DNA of 64,000 bases from Plasmopara viticola (lineage: Eukaryota; Oomycota; Peronosporomycetes; Peronosporales; Peronosporaceae), in contig MBPM02000096.1 of the NCBI GenBank assembly GCA_001695595.3, forward strand, positions 1 to 64,000, written 5' to 3'. The translations under genes were made by a program, and so were the position numbers. This document shows positions 32,862-44,119 of this stretch, piece by piece; position 1 is the first letter of the stretch, and every line of letters starts with the position of its first letter. The notes beneath the pieces were generated by a model. That model saw only the letters and a program-made list of their open reading frames with translations. It did not search any database and had not been told where the DNA came from.

Positions 32862-34918
32862 TCAGGCAAAGCTCACCTGGTCGCTCGCCTCCGTCGCCTC
32901 ACCAGTAGACGCTCCTGCTGTCGGCGAGTGGAGCGTAGCGGGCGCGTCCTGTGCTTCGACCCACGCCATGTCAAGTTGCTTGTCCCCAAACACTTGGCCG
33001 TGCATCAAGGCCGCTTGGCCAGCGTATCGATCTTGAAATTTAATAAATCCTTGTCCAACGGCCGTCTCGTCCATCACGACATGTTCTACAGTGCCGAATT
33101 TGCCAAAATGTTGCGTAAGCACCACGGGATCGCACGCTTCCTCGGGCAACTTTGCCACTTTAACAATGGTCGTGCGATTGTCCAGTGTGTGCGAACCTCG
33201 ACCGTACCCGCCACGACCACGGCCTCCTCGGTACCCACGTCCTGCAGACCACCGCCCACCGCGCCCTCCCCGACCACCAGCTTCGGCTTCTAATGCACTC
33301 AACTCGGCCTTTAGACCGTTTAAATTCTCGCCCTCGTCAGTGGTGTCAATGTGTGTAATTGCACTTGGCGAAGCTGCTGAAGCACGCGGCGTTAAGGCCT
33401 TCAATTCATTCGACAAGGCAGTAATCTTGGTCAAGAGATCGCGCTTCTCTGCTATGGAAAATTGGGAGCTATTGGCACTCATTCGCTCCAACAATTCCTT
33501 TTGCTGCGCCAATTGCCGCTTGATCAGTTCCTCTTTCTGTTTCTTGAGCTCGCGCTGTTTTTCAAGCAACTCGCGCTTTTCCTCTAAAACTTTTCGACCC
33601 TTTTCTAACGCTGCCGCTCGTAGCTCCTCGGTCGTCATATTACTCTCAGGCAACGCCTCGTGTGCCTCCCCTTCGTCTTTTCCATTCTTCTCCACCGCGT
33701 CGCTGCCACCAAGTGCGTTCTCGTCCCCCGTCGATGCATTTTCACCCGATTCTCCACCACCTTCGTCGGGACTTTGAGCGTCGTGTTTGGCCCACTTTAC
33801 CGATATAAACCGATTATTGCAGACTGGAAGCGGCGAGTGAAAGGCTTTCTTGGCCTCCTCTTCCGTGGCATATTGCACAAAAGCACACTTTGCAGTCGGC
33901 CGCATTTGCACATTCACCACATTGCCAAATTTTGAAAAATGAAGACTGAGCATGGTCATATTGACATATTTCGGGTCCACATGGCGAACGTGCAGCGTCG
34001 TTTTGGCACTTAAGGACTCGCTCAGTTCATTGTCCTTGCCATTGCGGCCGGCATGATAAGAACCGCGTCCTCCTCGACCGCCACGACCTCCAACGGGGTA
34101 GAATGGACCACGTCCACCCATTGGATGGGGCATCATCAAGTGTGGTGGTGGCATCATGCCCCCATTCTCGGGTATGTACATTCCTGGATCAAAGTCCGGT
34201 GGGTAGCCGCCACTCCGAGGGGGCGGAAAGTGAGGTGACCACATCCCTTGCGGTGGCATTCCCCACTCTGGTGGAAGATTACGATGGCCCATGCCGTACG
34301 GTCCCCGTCCGCTACTGGGACCGCGCATGCTGCCGTCCCGCAATGGGTACAGTTGACGTCGCTCCCTTCGTGGACTTCCTTGATGCCGTTTTGTTTGTTC
34401 GTCCCTCAAGTAATGCTCGTCACGAGGGCGCTTGGCCAATCGCCGAGGTTCCTCCTCTTCCAAGCGGGGCCGATCGCGTGGACGCGTGTAGTCGTCTTCA
34501 TAGCCATTCAAATCCCGCGACTGCTCTTCACTTGTAAGATTGACATTGGTGGCTTTGTAAGAGCCATCTGCTAGGGCAGTAAACAATTTTCCTACAAAAT
34601 CCGACGTTTCTAGAGCCCACAACAAGGATGCATGAGTCACGTTCGACCATTGTTTGCGTTGTGCTACGTACCATCGCCCAGAAATTCTTCAAGCTTCGAC
34701 ACACACGTTTCCTGCAACCCTTCCTTCCGCGGATCGTGCTGTACTAACGCGAGCACGTACTTACTCAACACCTCGGGGTCAGCGTCGCATCTGCCGCGGT
34801 TCATAAAAAGAAGTAAATAACGAGCGCTTTTTTATCGTTACAACTCGTAGAAAGCTCACACTGGCTCAAGGCTACGAATGAGCCACTCGCGCAATAATTC
34901 CTTGTCGTCGCCGTCCAT
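32862..34918 (-). CDS. RBM26/RBM27-like RNA-binding protein, three exons
   Basis: Exons 34918-34860, 34790-34672 and 34609-32862. The introns are 69 bp (GTGAGC..CGGCAG) and 62 bp (GTACGT..CTCTAG), and the sum gives 641 residues in phase. The N-terminus (about 1-75) matches the PWI-like start of RBM26/27: WLIRSLEP, CDADPEVLSKYVLALV and FVGKLF. A charged, Gly/Pro/Met-rich middle follows. RRM 1 is at about 262-336 (HVRHVD, KCAFVQY), a long coiled coil at about 387-464, an RGG-rich stretch at about 505-534, and RRM 2 at about 539-613 (GQGFIKF). The animal proteins take part in nuclear RNA turnover (PAXT connection), so a nuclear RNA role is likely. The CCCH zinc finger of the animal proteins was not found. 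Divergent from the glutaredoxin gene. Confidence 0.86.
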
Positions 34919-35101
34919 CTCGTGCGGAGTCAAAGGCTAGGAAGAGATGAAGTACGGCCTCGCTCTCGTGCGGGGAATAACTGCTAGCTCTGCTACGCGA
35001 GAAGCCCAGCCAGCCAATGAAAACACGGCGTAAAAGTCGTGTGCGATACACCAAGATGCAAAATGGTGTCTGACACGTGAACGGTTCGTTCCTCGAGCGC
35101 A
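34919..35101. promoter_or_regulatory. Shared divergent promoter region
   Basis: Only 183 bp separate the start codons of the RBM26-like gene (-) and the glutaredoxin gene (+), so both promoters must lie here or overlap first exons. A CCAAT box (in CAGCCAATGA near 35011) and two copies of CTCGTGCGG are visible. No TATA box. Confidence 0.55.
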
Positions 35102-35590
35102 ATGGGAGCCGCGAGCTCGCGAATAAACGAGACGGCAGCGGCTGAGTTTGTCGACCGAGTGACGACAGAGAATGGCGTCACGGTTTTCAGCAAGAGTTAC
35201 TGTCCGTACTGCAATCTGGTAAGAAAAAAAGGAGGGAAAAGAGGCTACGTCGAGCGCTGAAGCACGCCTTTTGAATGCGATAGGCCAAAAATGTGTTGGA
35301 CGAAGTTGGCGTCAAGTATCACGTCGTGGAGCTGGACTTAAGAAGCGACGTACCTTCTGGTGCGGAACTTCAAGACGCTTTGGCAAACGCGACCGGTGCG
35401 GAAGAGATAGAATTGAACTTCATGTATTAAAGTGGCTAAGAGATTGTTATGGGCGAGGACAGGACGACGCACGGTGCCCAACGTCTTTGTCAAGAAACAA
35501 TCGATTGGCGGAGGCACCGATGTGCAGACGCTATTCCAGTCTGGAAAGCTGACGGAGATGCTAAGCGCCGCCGGGATTCTGGAGTCGTAG
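35102..35590 (+). CDS. Dithiol glutaredoxin (CPYC), three exons, possible N-myristoylation
   Basis: Exons 35102-35218, 35284-35395 and 35463-35590, with introns of 65 and 67 bp (GTAAGA..GATAG and GTGCGG..GGACAG). The joined frame is 118 residues. The active site CPYC lies near residues 34-37 in SKSYCPYCNL. TVPNVFV (the cis-proline TVP motif) and the GGGTD glutathione-binding motif follow, so the fold is complete. It reduces disulfides and glutathionylated proteins using glutathione. The N-terminus MGAASSR fits an N-myristoylation signal, which suggests membrane tethering; this is inference from the motif alone. No single open frame shows the gene, so it is easily missed. Confidence 0.9.
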
Positions 35591-38500
35591 CGCTAGGGTG
35601 ATTGATTAGATACGATCCGAAAGCGGTAATTTTCACGTTATGTATAGATAGCTGTCTTGATGTGTATGATGCTTAATAGAAATGACCTTAATCACTGTAA
35701 TTTTCCGATTCAAATTATCGAAATTGGAGGGACCAATTTTGTTAACGATGCCGATTTCTATCCGGACCAATACATAAAGCTTAGCTTTTGCGTTAAATGG
35801 CTAGAAAGAGCCCTTAGAGACGCAGACACCTGACCGACTTTATAGCGGCCGATCATCATATGACGAGACGGACATATTCTCCTAGTACAGTTAGATTTGT
35901 GCATATCGTAAATTCCAGGAAATATTTTGTTAGATAAAATTCAAATAGGTCGTCTTAATGTTGCTGTCTGTTGCACACATTGATCCTCTATAGACCAAGA
36001 ACAAACAGTTGTTATTCGAATGATCTTGCGTCTTTTTGTATGCCTTCTCTGTGCAAGGTGGCTGTCACATCTGGAAAGGCTGCAACGCTTCAAATTATAT
36101 TAAAGACCTTCCTTCTTTCATCGAGCGATTTTTTGGCTTGTAAATTGCATCCAGCTCGCCGCTACCGTGCAGTGGCTGCACTTAATGTAGGCGTAGCCCA
36201 AGGTACAGAGACCGCTTTTGTTGTAAAGGCGTCTTTCGGTGCCGAATCGTGTTGGCTTGGTCATCACCAAGTGAATTGGTCGATTGACGGCCTTCTTTAC
36301 CGTCTGCTTGTCTTTCGTCATAATCAAAGTGACTTGTCATTTAAAAGCGAAAGAGTGATGAAAAGCACTCGATCATGTTATCTGAATTATATTGGGAAAT
36401 ATGTAACGCGCTGTTAAATAAAGACGAGCTTTTCGTCAGCTTTGACTTTCCTTTTAAATATCTTCTGAGAAGTGATGGCTTTAGTACACGATAGACCTCC
36501 TTTTGGCATTCCTACCGGCTTCTCGTACTGAGGTATTTTGTAAAAGAATCTATCAGGATTGAAATTCTCGTCCAGACTGCAGCAGGGCTTTTGGCACTTA
36601 TACGGATCTGTAACCTGTTTAGATCACCACATTTGCTATTTTTCGTTCTTCTAAGTAGTAAAGAGCTCGTCAGTCTCGAGCTTAGGAGGCTGAGCGACTC
36701 TCATACCTCTGGTAAAACCTTCAATTGATGCCCGCATGCTGTGACTTGACAACTAGCTGAACTTTGCACTTATTGCAAAGGATAATACTTCTTTGTCAAT
36801 TCAGGGATTGTTTGTGGCTCCCAGTAATTGATTCAGTGCATCATTCTATTTTTTTCTTGCGGTTCTGTGCTAAATGCTTCTGGCTGTACGTTTTTGTGCT
36901 ACCTACATTGCTTCGCAGAGCGATGCTACCCACTTGCGATGATTTTAATCGTAATTATCGGTGGTCTACACGCCAACGCTACCCACTTCGTTCCGCTGAT
37001 CTTGAGAAGTTGTAGTCCGCGATTGATGCCCATTATGTTATTTACATTTGCAATTTTATATTTTACCTTCTTCGGCAGCCAATGCTTCAAGCAAGCCCGC
37101 TTAATTAGATTCCAAAGACATCGTCACGTCAGTTTTAAGAGGCAAATCAGTAAGCCTAATTTCTCAAGAAGCCGTACGCACAATTGAGGTAAAAGTGAAC
37201 CCATCAACACCCTATGACGCAATTTTGGGCGGCTGGAACATAGGACATTGTTCCACCAGTTGATCGAAGCTAGTGGGATTGCTACCACGGTATACCCAGG
37301 ATCGAGCCATACTAGTCCCGCAAAAACTATCTAATCTCAGCTCTTAAATTTCGTAGCCGAGTCTGTTTTGAGCCTATGGAAGTCTTAGAGCGTTTTAATA
37401 TAATTTGACGTGTTTCATACTACTACATTGTGCGACACAAGACAGCAAATGTTTCAGAAAAAAATGAGGCAATCATTAAATTCTGAAGAGTTACAGAAAA
37501 GCAGCATAGAATATAATCACCACTGCTTAATGTCTATCAGCAGAAGATTAGGACGAGTGCAAGAATTTTCCCGCATTATGCCATTTGTTGTCTGCGTCTA
37601 TGAGCTCACACAGCTCTCGTGGCAGAGACGCTTACAGTACTTCGCGCCTGAAACAAGGTCGAACTCCGTGGCTTACGCTACATATTAGTGGTATCTGTCG
37701 ACACTAGCAGACTGCTGGAAGCCCACAAGCTTTGTCTTTGGCGTGCTGAAAGGTTACTGGCAACGTTGTTCGTGTGCCGCATACCCAAGATAATGCAGTT
37801 GGCACTAGCGTAACTGGAAAGTAATAAAAGATTGTTTATGGATACGGTTTTTAATACTATGTACTTCAGGACACAATGATATGAAAATACCTTTAGATGC
37901 TATTTCAGCTAACGGATACCCGCTTACCGCGTCTACAGCAGACCATATATATACACCTAGTCAGCCGAGAGGGCCAATTGTGTTTTAGAGGACACAGTGC
38001 GCAGGAGTTGATACGTTTGGGGGTCGATAAACTTTTTATTGTTGAGTTGCACTCAACACCACGGCTCTCGCACCAATGAGATTTTCTTATGCAATTGGGC
38101 GTATGCACCCTAAAGCTTCACCCCATCCAATGTTCTGCACACGTTCCGGCCATTGGGTGAAAAACATGGCGAAATCTTGCCTAGCGCTTTGCCCACTTGG
38201 ATTGAATGTTAATGACAACATTGTCAAGGCAGTCTCGCTGCCCAAAATGTGTTATACTTAACATCAGACTCGCCGGCTATACAAAAGACCTAACCCAAGA
38301 CTTACACCTCGTGCGGATACAATTGGACTAAACAAATCTTAATGGTACCGACCAAGTCTTTTGGCCAGAATCCAGCCCCTTTGGGTAAATGACTTAACGT
38401 TCACGAGCTTAAAGTGCAATTTTCTCACCTACAGCTTTAGTGTACACAACAGAAAATGGAATCATGCAGGATATGGAGCACAGGGTGTAGGGAGAAACAC

Positions 38501-38957
38501 GGCTTTCAAGCCTATCCTTCACTTATCTCGGTAGCCTCTAAGCTTTCAAACCCAATGAAATTTAAAGTATTTCACCTTTATTCTATAGAAGCGTGTAGCT
38601 ACCAACGCAGACACTGCCCACGATGGTCTTTGGTATCAAGACCGATTCCCGGTAAAAAAGAATAGGCTCGTTTTCAATGCACCGGAACCAAACCGGTATT
38701 TTACCAAGCATTACGCTCTTATGAATACGTAATCTCGATAACAACATCCAGTCCAATGGACGGATTATGGGGCTGCCGGGTGCGAATGACATAAAAGACG
38801 CACGTTCACGTAATTTATGACAAGCGAGTACTTTTCCCCAATCCCCCTAAGTAGTACCCTAATTCCATGTCACCGACTAATGCCATCCCTTTAAAATCGG
38901 GTTACGCCATCTTTTGATTACCCCCCCCCAACCCATCTCCGCTTCTATTATTACCCA
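35591..38957. other. Gene-poor region, 3.4 kb
   Basis: No supported gene. A 148-residue open frame at 35971-36417 (+) and its antisense at 36118-36327 have no recognisable motif. Just before the flippase gene are a run of C (near 38920) and a TCTA microsatellite at 38961-38973. Confidence 0.55.
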
Positions 38958-41900
38958 ATGTCTATCTATCTATATATAACCAAGACACGACTCCGCAGTT
39001 TCGCCATCAATCGCCCGCGCCTTCCGACGCTGAAAAGCGTGAGCCGACCCATGGATCGCCGCGATACTGACCCGTCGTCGACGCACTACCATCGTCTCCA
39101 GCCGTCACCAAATGCCGCGACGGGTCCACTGAACCGTACGGCGTTCAATCCGTCCAAGTATTTTCACCGCAATCAGACTGTCGAAGTGTTGTCCCGTCAA
39201 CCCGTTGACGCTTCGAACGTCCACTTTGAGCGGCCCGATACCGAACTCTTTCGTACGCTCACCTCGAGTCGCTTGCTCAATTCTCGTCAGCGCCTTCCCG
39301 ATCCGCGCACGACGCCGACGCGTGCCGAGGTCTTGACGCGTCAAGGCACGGCGACGGCCTTGCACGAGGGCTATTTCCGCCGCTTGCACCGCAATCTACC
39401 GCGCTCGTTGCGGTTCCGACAGAATTCACGCTCGACGACCCGGTACATTGATCCGGCCAATGCCACGTCTTTGCGGGCGCGAGTACGTGCACGGAAAGAA
39501 GAGGAAGCCGCGCGGAACGAAGGAGGGACGGATCCAAGCGCGCTTCGACCGGATGGGCGCGAGTGGACAGAGGTGGACAAGGACTTGCGTACAATGCACT
39601 CGGACGTACACGGTGGCAAGACGGGCAGTGTGGGGACGTCGGACAGCAATGCAAAGGGATTTGAACGCATCGAGAGTTTCCTCTCGACGGATTCCCAATG
39701 CACGCCGTCGGACCGTCGAAAACGGTACAAAATCGTCAAAGTGAACGATGGCAAGAATGTCCCCGAGCCAGCGCTGCCTGAAGGCGAAGGAGACGAGAAG
39801 ACGGAAGTGTTTTTCGTCTCGAATGAAGTCACGACGTCGCAATACACGTGGTGGAGCTTTGTACCGGTTTTTCTGTACCTGACGTTTCAAAAAACGGCCA
39901 ATTTGTATTTCTTACTGATTGGTATTTTTCAACTGGTACCGTCCGTGTCGCCGACGGATGGTGTACCCCTGCAGTTTATCCCGCTCGTGATTGTCATTAT
40001 CATTGATGCTCTCTTTGCGGGGTACGAAGATTATAAACGCCATCAAGCTGATCACTTTGCGAACTCGGCCACGACCCGCGTGTTTAATCGGCAATTGTGT
40101 GAGTTTGAAGACGTAGAGTGGCGGGAAGTCAAAGTCGGAGATTTTGTCAAAGTCGCGAACCATGAGCTCTTGCCTGCTGACATCTTGGTCCTTGCCGTGA
40201 CACCAGCTGAAGGCGCGCGTTCGAGTGGGAACATGGGCTTGTGTTATGTCGAGACGAAAAATTTGGACGGGGAAACGAATCTTAAGTTGCGCGAAGCACC
40301 GTTACTGACACGAAATATGTTTCTGAACGAACCCGAAGCGGGGTACATTGTGCAAGGGTACGTTGAGAGTGAATTGCCGAATGGGGACATTAATACGTAC
40401 TCGGGTACCTTGTACCTCGAAGAAGATCCCAATGGAGGCGAAGTCGAGGGTGTACCCCTTACGATCAAAAACATGCTGCTTCGTGGCAGTAAAGTACGCA
40501 ATACGACGTTTGTGTACGGATTAGTGGTACATACCGGCATTGATACGAAAATCATGATGAGTTCCGGGGATGAATTTCCCATTAAAATCTCGTCCATTGA
40601 TGAAATGACGAATCGTCAAGTGATTGTTGTCGTCATCATTCTCATTCTCATGTCCTTGACGGGCGCCATTGGGGATTCTTTGTGGATGAAGAACCTCACG
40701 CTGCCTTCGTATCTGCATCTAGAGGCGTACAATACGAGTTTTATCGGTACTTTTGTCTACTTTTTCACCACGTTGGCATCGATGGTACCCATTACGTTGT
40801 ACGTGTCGATTACGCTCGTGAAAGCCGTGCAAGGGTTTTTCATGGAATTGGATCTCGACATGTGGGACCAGGAAAGTGGTACGTTTATGAAAGTACGCAA
40901 CATGCAATTGAATGAACAATTGGGGGAAATTTCCCACATTTTCTCCGACAAGACGGGCACATTGACGTGCAACAAGATGGAATTTCGCAAGTGTAGCATT
41001 AACGGCCGCAGTTACGGCAAAGGCACGACGGCCATTGGTCTCGCTGCACGAACACGCAAGGATTTCCAAGGCGACGTGACTGAAGAGGACGCTTCTGACG
41101 ATGAACAAAACGAGTCGAGTTTCAACGAGAGGTCGATTCCCAATGTGAATTTCCGCGATCCAAACATGTGGCACGATCTGCAGAACACCCACGAGGCGCA
41201 AAGCGATCGGATTGAAGCCTTTATGACGCTGCTTGCGTTGTGCCACGGTGTGTTAATTGAGCGTCTCGATGGTCTGGAAGACGACGCGACGTCGCGTGTT
41301 GAGTATTCGGCCTCGTCGCCTGATGAATTGGCACTTGTGTGTGGTGCCAAGTACTTTGGCTATGAATTTGTCAATCGTGAACCAGGCAGTGTCTCGGTCC
41401 AGACACCCAATGGCATTGTCGATCAGTACGATATTCTCGAAGTGTTTGAGTTTGATTCGAATCGCAAACGCATGTCAGTGATTGTGCAACGACGGAAACG
41501 AGATGATGAACTGCGTTTAATGACTGAGAGTGACGAAGACGACGTCATGGTCTTGACCAAAGGGGCCGACAGTACGTTGTTTCCTCGTCTCGCTCTTTTG
41601 TCGGAGAACAATCGCGCGATTCGACAAGCGACAGAGAAACACTTGGAAGCGTTTGCGCAAGACGGACTGCGGACCCTCGTTGTTTGTTCCAAGCGCATGC
41701 GGCCGCAAGTGTGGGAACACTTTCATGCCCAGTACCGTCAAGTCTGTGCGGATCTAAGTGAAGTGGAAGCCAAGGCACGGGGTGAACCGAATGCGATTGA
41801 TATGTTGGAAGATCAGATGGAATCGAACTTGGAGTTGCTTGGTGCCACTGCCATTGAAGATCGATTGCAAGATGGGGTCCCGGAAACCATGGAAGCGCTT

Positions 41901-43919
41901 GGAAAAGCTGGCATTGCCCTGTGGGTCCTGACGGGAGACATGGAGGAGACGGCGATTAATATTGGGTACGCGTGTCGGTTGTTAACGAACGAGATGGAAC
42001 GCCATGTGATCAATACAGACACGTACCGGACCAAAGGGTCTATCTTGCGCCAACTGGACCAGATCTTTCACGGGATTCAGGACGAACATCAGGTGCATGG
42101 TTCGGGAAGTGTACCAGTGGAACACGCGCTCGTGATTGATGGGGCATCGTTGACCAAGATCTTGGCCGATTCCTTGCATAATTTACATTTATTACGTGTC
42201 GCGCTCTTGTGTAAAGTGGTCGTCGCGTGTCGTGTGTCGCCACAACAAAAGGCACAGTTAGTCGAGTTGGTCAAGTTAAATGTACCAGAGTCACATACCC
42301 TTTCGATTGGCGATGGTGCCAATGATGTACCAATGATTCAAAGTGCCCATATTGGTGTCGGGATCAGTGGACAGGAAGGATTACAAGCGGTGAATAGCTC
42401 TGACTATGCATTGGCACAATTTCGCTTTCTTAGCACGTTGATTTTAGTACATGGACGCTGGAACTACAATCGGATCTCGGCTCTCGTTGTCTATACGTTC
42501 TATAAGAATATTGTGTACAATGTTTCCATGTTTTGGTACACGTTGTGGCCCACCGCCTACTCTGGTACAATGATCTACTCGGCTTTGATTCAACAATTTT
42601 TTAACCTCATTTTTACAGCGCTGCCGATTGTTATCTTCTCGGCTTACGACAAGGATGTACCGAAAGAAACGGTACTCGCGTTCCCCGCGCTGTACCATGC
42701 TGCAGTTCGCAAGACGAGTTTCTTTTCGCATATAATGTTTTGGAAGTGGATTGTCCTTGGGATAATCGATTCCGTCGGGGTTTACTACGTCATTGTAGCT
42801 GCCGGGTGGAACCTCGAACGTGGCGGCAATACCGTCGAGTACCTTTCAATGGGCACACTGGGCTGGACCATCCTCTGTCTGGTTGTCAACGCTCGTTTCT
42901 GTTTGATGGTCCATTCGTGGGATATCTTGGAACTTTTGAGCATGGTGGGTACAGTGTGTACCATCTACTTGTTCCAGTACGTGATTGACATGATTCATTG
43001 GTCGTACGATACGGATTCGTTGCCGTGGCAATTCGGTCGGGCCCAGTTTTGGCTTGGTCAAGTGTTTGCCGTCGTGGCGATTTTAGCCAAAGATTTCTTG
43101 TACGAAGGAGTACGTCGTCGCTTTGTGCCCGAGTACTTTGATCTCGTGAAAGAGTCGGAGGGCGTGCAAGGCTCGATTGCACGCGAGGACTTGATGGACT
43201 ACAAGCCTCGTCCTGTCACTTATCTCAATCCCGAATTAGCGGGTATGATTGATTACCAAGATCGACGGGTACATGAGAGTACCCCTGTACCCCACTCGCC
43301 ACCGAAACGGGCAAAACGGTACACTGGTTTTGCATTTGACCAACCTGCGAATATTGTCAATTGGATCCTCACGGGTACAAACAATCCTTCTCGGCGCAAG
43401 AGCATCAATACGAGTGTGCGGCAAAGCATCTTGGCGTCGGACGACCCCGTCGTGTTTGAAAACCAACGGTACCAGCCTTTTTGTGGCTTTGGCAGTTCCT
43501 TCCCCGGCTACTTGTTGCCGACGGATCGAAAGCGCTGGAGCGATCGCTCGGGCAAAGTCAGTGCGCAAATTATTCCGTTGGCGGGGTTGGAAGTGCAACT
43601 TGATGTCCCAGGGTGTGACGCCGAGGGGTGGGTCTATGAAAACGATTTTGCGTTTTTCCCCGCGACGCTTTCCGACGGGAGCGACGACGAGGAGAGGGAC
43701 GGGAGTGACGCACGGCATAGTTTCCAGGCGTTGCGACCGTCGAGAAAAAAGGCCAAGAAGAAGAAAAGCAAGAAAGTGCGCCCTCATCATGGATTGGTCC
43801 GTCGTCGCGAATGGCGCCTGTCGGAAGCGTACGAGAGGCAAGAAGCTGCGCGAGCTGAAGAAGCGCAAGGGACGCATGCGATTGGAGAGGGACGGGACGG
43901 GACGACGCGTGATCTTTGA
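38958..43919 (+). CDS. P4-type ATPase, phospholipid flippase
   Basis: 1653 residues, single exon. P4-ATPases move aminophospholipids from the outer to the inner leaflet of plasma, Golgi or endosomal membranes, often with a CDC50 subunit (not in this window). Landmarks: first membrane pair at about 295-350, actuator DGET motif near 437 (P4-type, in place of TGES), second pair at about 555-620, phosphorylated Asp664 in DKTGTLT, nucleotide-binding KGAD near 868, TGDMEETA near 990, and the hinge GDGANDVPMIQ near 1118. The last six helices are at about 1175-1385. A long N-terminal region (about 290 residues) and a C-tail of about 270 residues ending in a Lys-rich run are larger than in animal relatives. 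The first 31 codons cross a TCTA microsatellite, so the ATG at 39051 (MDRRDTDP) may be the true start. Confidence 0.93.
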   Translation: MSIYLYITKTRLRSFAINRPRLPTLKSVSRPMDRRDTDPSSTHYHRLQPSPNAATGPLNRTAFNPSKYFHRNQTVEVLSRQPVDASNVHFERPDTELFRTLTSSRLLNSRQRLPDPRTTPTRAEVLTRQGTATALHEGYFRRLHRNLPRSLRFRQNSRSTTRYIDPANATSLRARVRARKEEEAARNEGGTDPSALRPDGREWTEVDKDLRTMHSDVHGGKTGSVGTSDSNAKGFERIESFLSTDSQCTPSDRRKRYKIVKVNDGKNVPEPALPEGEGDEKTEVFFVSNEVTTSQYTWWSFVPVFLYLTFQKTANLYFLLIGIFQLVPSVSPTDGVPLQFIPLVIVIIIDALFAGYEDYKRHQADHFANSATTRVFNRQLCEFEDVEWREVKVGDFVKVANHELLPADILVLAVTPAEGARSSGNMGLCYVETKNLDGETNLKLREAPLLTRNMFLNEPEAGYIVQGYVESELPNGDINTYSGTLYLEEDPNGGEVEGVPLTIKNMLLRGSKVRNTTFVYGLVVHTGIDTKIMMSSGDEFPIKISSIDEMTNRQVIVVVIILILMSLTGAIGDSLWMKNLTLPSYLHLEAYNTSFIGTFVYFFTTLASMVPITLYVSITLVKAVQGFFMELDLDMWDQESGTFMKVRNMQLNEQLGEISHIFSDKTGTLTCNKMEFRKCSINGRSYGKGTTAIGLAARTRKDFQGDVTEEDASDDEQNESSFNERSIPNVNFRDPNMWHDLQNTHEAQSDRIEAFMTLLALCHGVLIERLDGLEDDATSRVEYSASSPDELALVCGAKYFGYEFVNREPGSVSVQTPNGIVDQYDILEVFEFDSNRKRMSVIVQRRKRDDELRLMTESDEDDVMVLTKGADSTLFPRLALLSENNRAIRQATEKHLEAFAQDGLRTLVVCSKRMRPQVWEHFHAQYRQVCADLSEVEAKARGEPNAIDMLEDQMESNLELLGATAIEDRLQDGVPETMEALGKAGIALWVLTGDMEETAINIGYACRLLTNEMERHVINTDTYRTKGSILRQLDQIFHGIQDEHQVHGSGSVPVEHALVIDGASLTKILADSLHNLHLLRVALLCKVVVACRVSPQQKAQLVELVKLNVPESHTLSIGDGANDVPMIQSAHIGVGISGQEGLQAVNSSDYALAQFRFLSTLILVHGRWNYNRISALVVYTFYKNIVYNVSMFWYTLWPTAYSGTMIYSALIQQFFNLIFTALPIVIFSAYDKDVPKETVLAFPALYHAAVRKTSFFSHIMFWKWIVLGIIDSVGVYYVIVAAGWNLERGGNTVEYLSMGTLGWTILCLVVNARFCLMVHSWDILELLSMVGTVCTIYLFQYVIDMIHWSYDTDSLPWQFGRAQFWLGQVFAVVAILAKDFLYEGVRRRFVPEYFDLVKESEGVQGSIAREDLMDYKPRPVTYLNPELAGMIDYQDRRVHESTPVPHSPPKRAKRYTGFAFDQPANIVNWILTGTNNPSRRKSINTSVRQSILASDDPVVFENQRYQPFCGFGSSFPGYLLPTDRKRWSDRSGKVSAQIIPLAGLEVQLDVPGCDAEGWVYENDFAFFPATLSDGSDDEERDGSDARHSFQALRPSRKKAKKKKSKKVRPHHGLVRRREWRLSEAYERQEAARAEEAQGTHAIGEGRDGTTRDL

Positions 43920-44119
43920 TAGAGAAATGCAGTTGGAGAGGAAAAGGCGGTAAAGTGGTTGGTGGTAATTTTTTGTAGTGGGTGATTGAGGGACCTCTTT
44001 GTTTTTGTTTATAAAGTCTTGTAGTCTAATTCTATTCGATAGTATGCTCGAACAAACATTAGTCCTTCAACGCTCACATATTGGGAGGAAAGTGGTTGGT
44101 GGTAAGTTGGAGCAGACAT

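Noticed and set aside
35971..36417. 148-residue open frame (+) and an antisense frame at 36118-36327
   Set aside because: No motif; composition resembles the surrounding non-coding DNA; the antisense Cys pair is not enough for a zinc finger.
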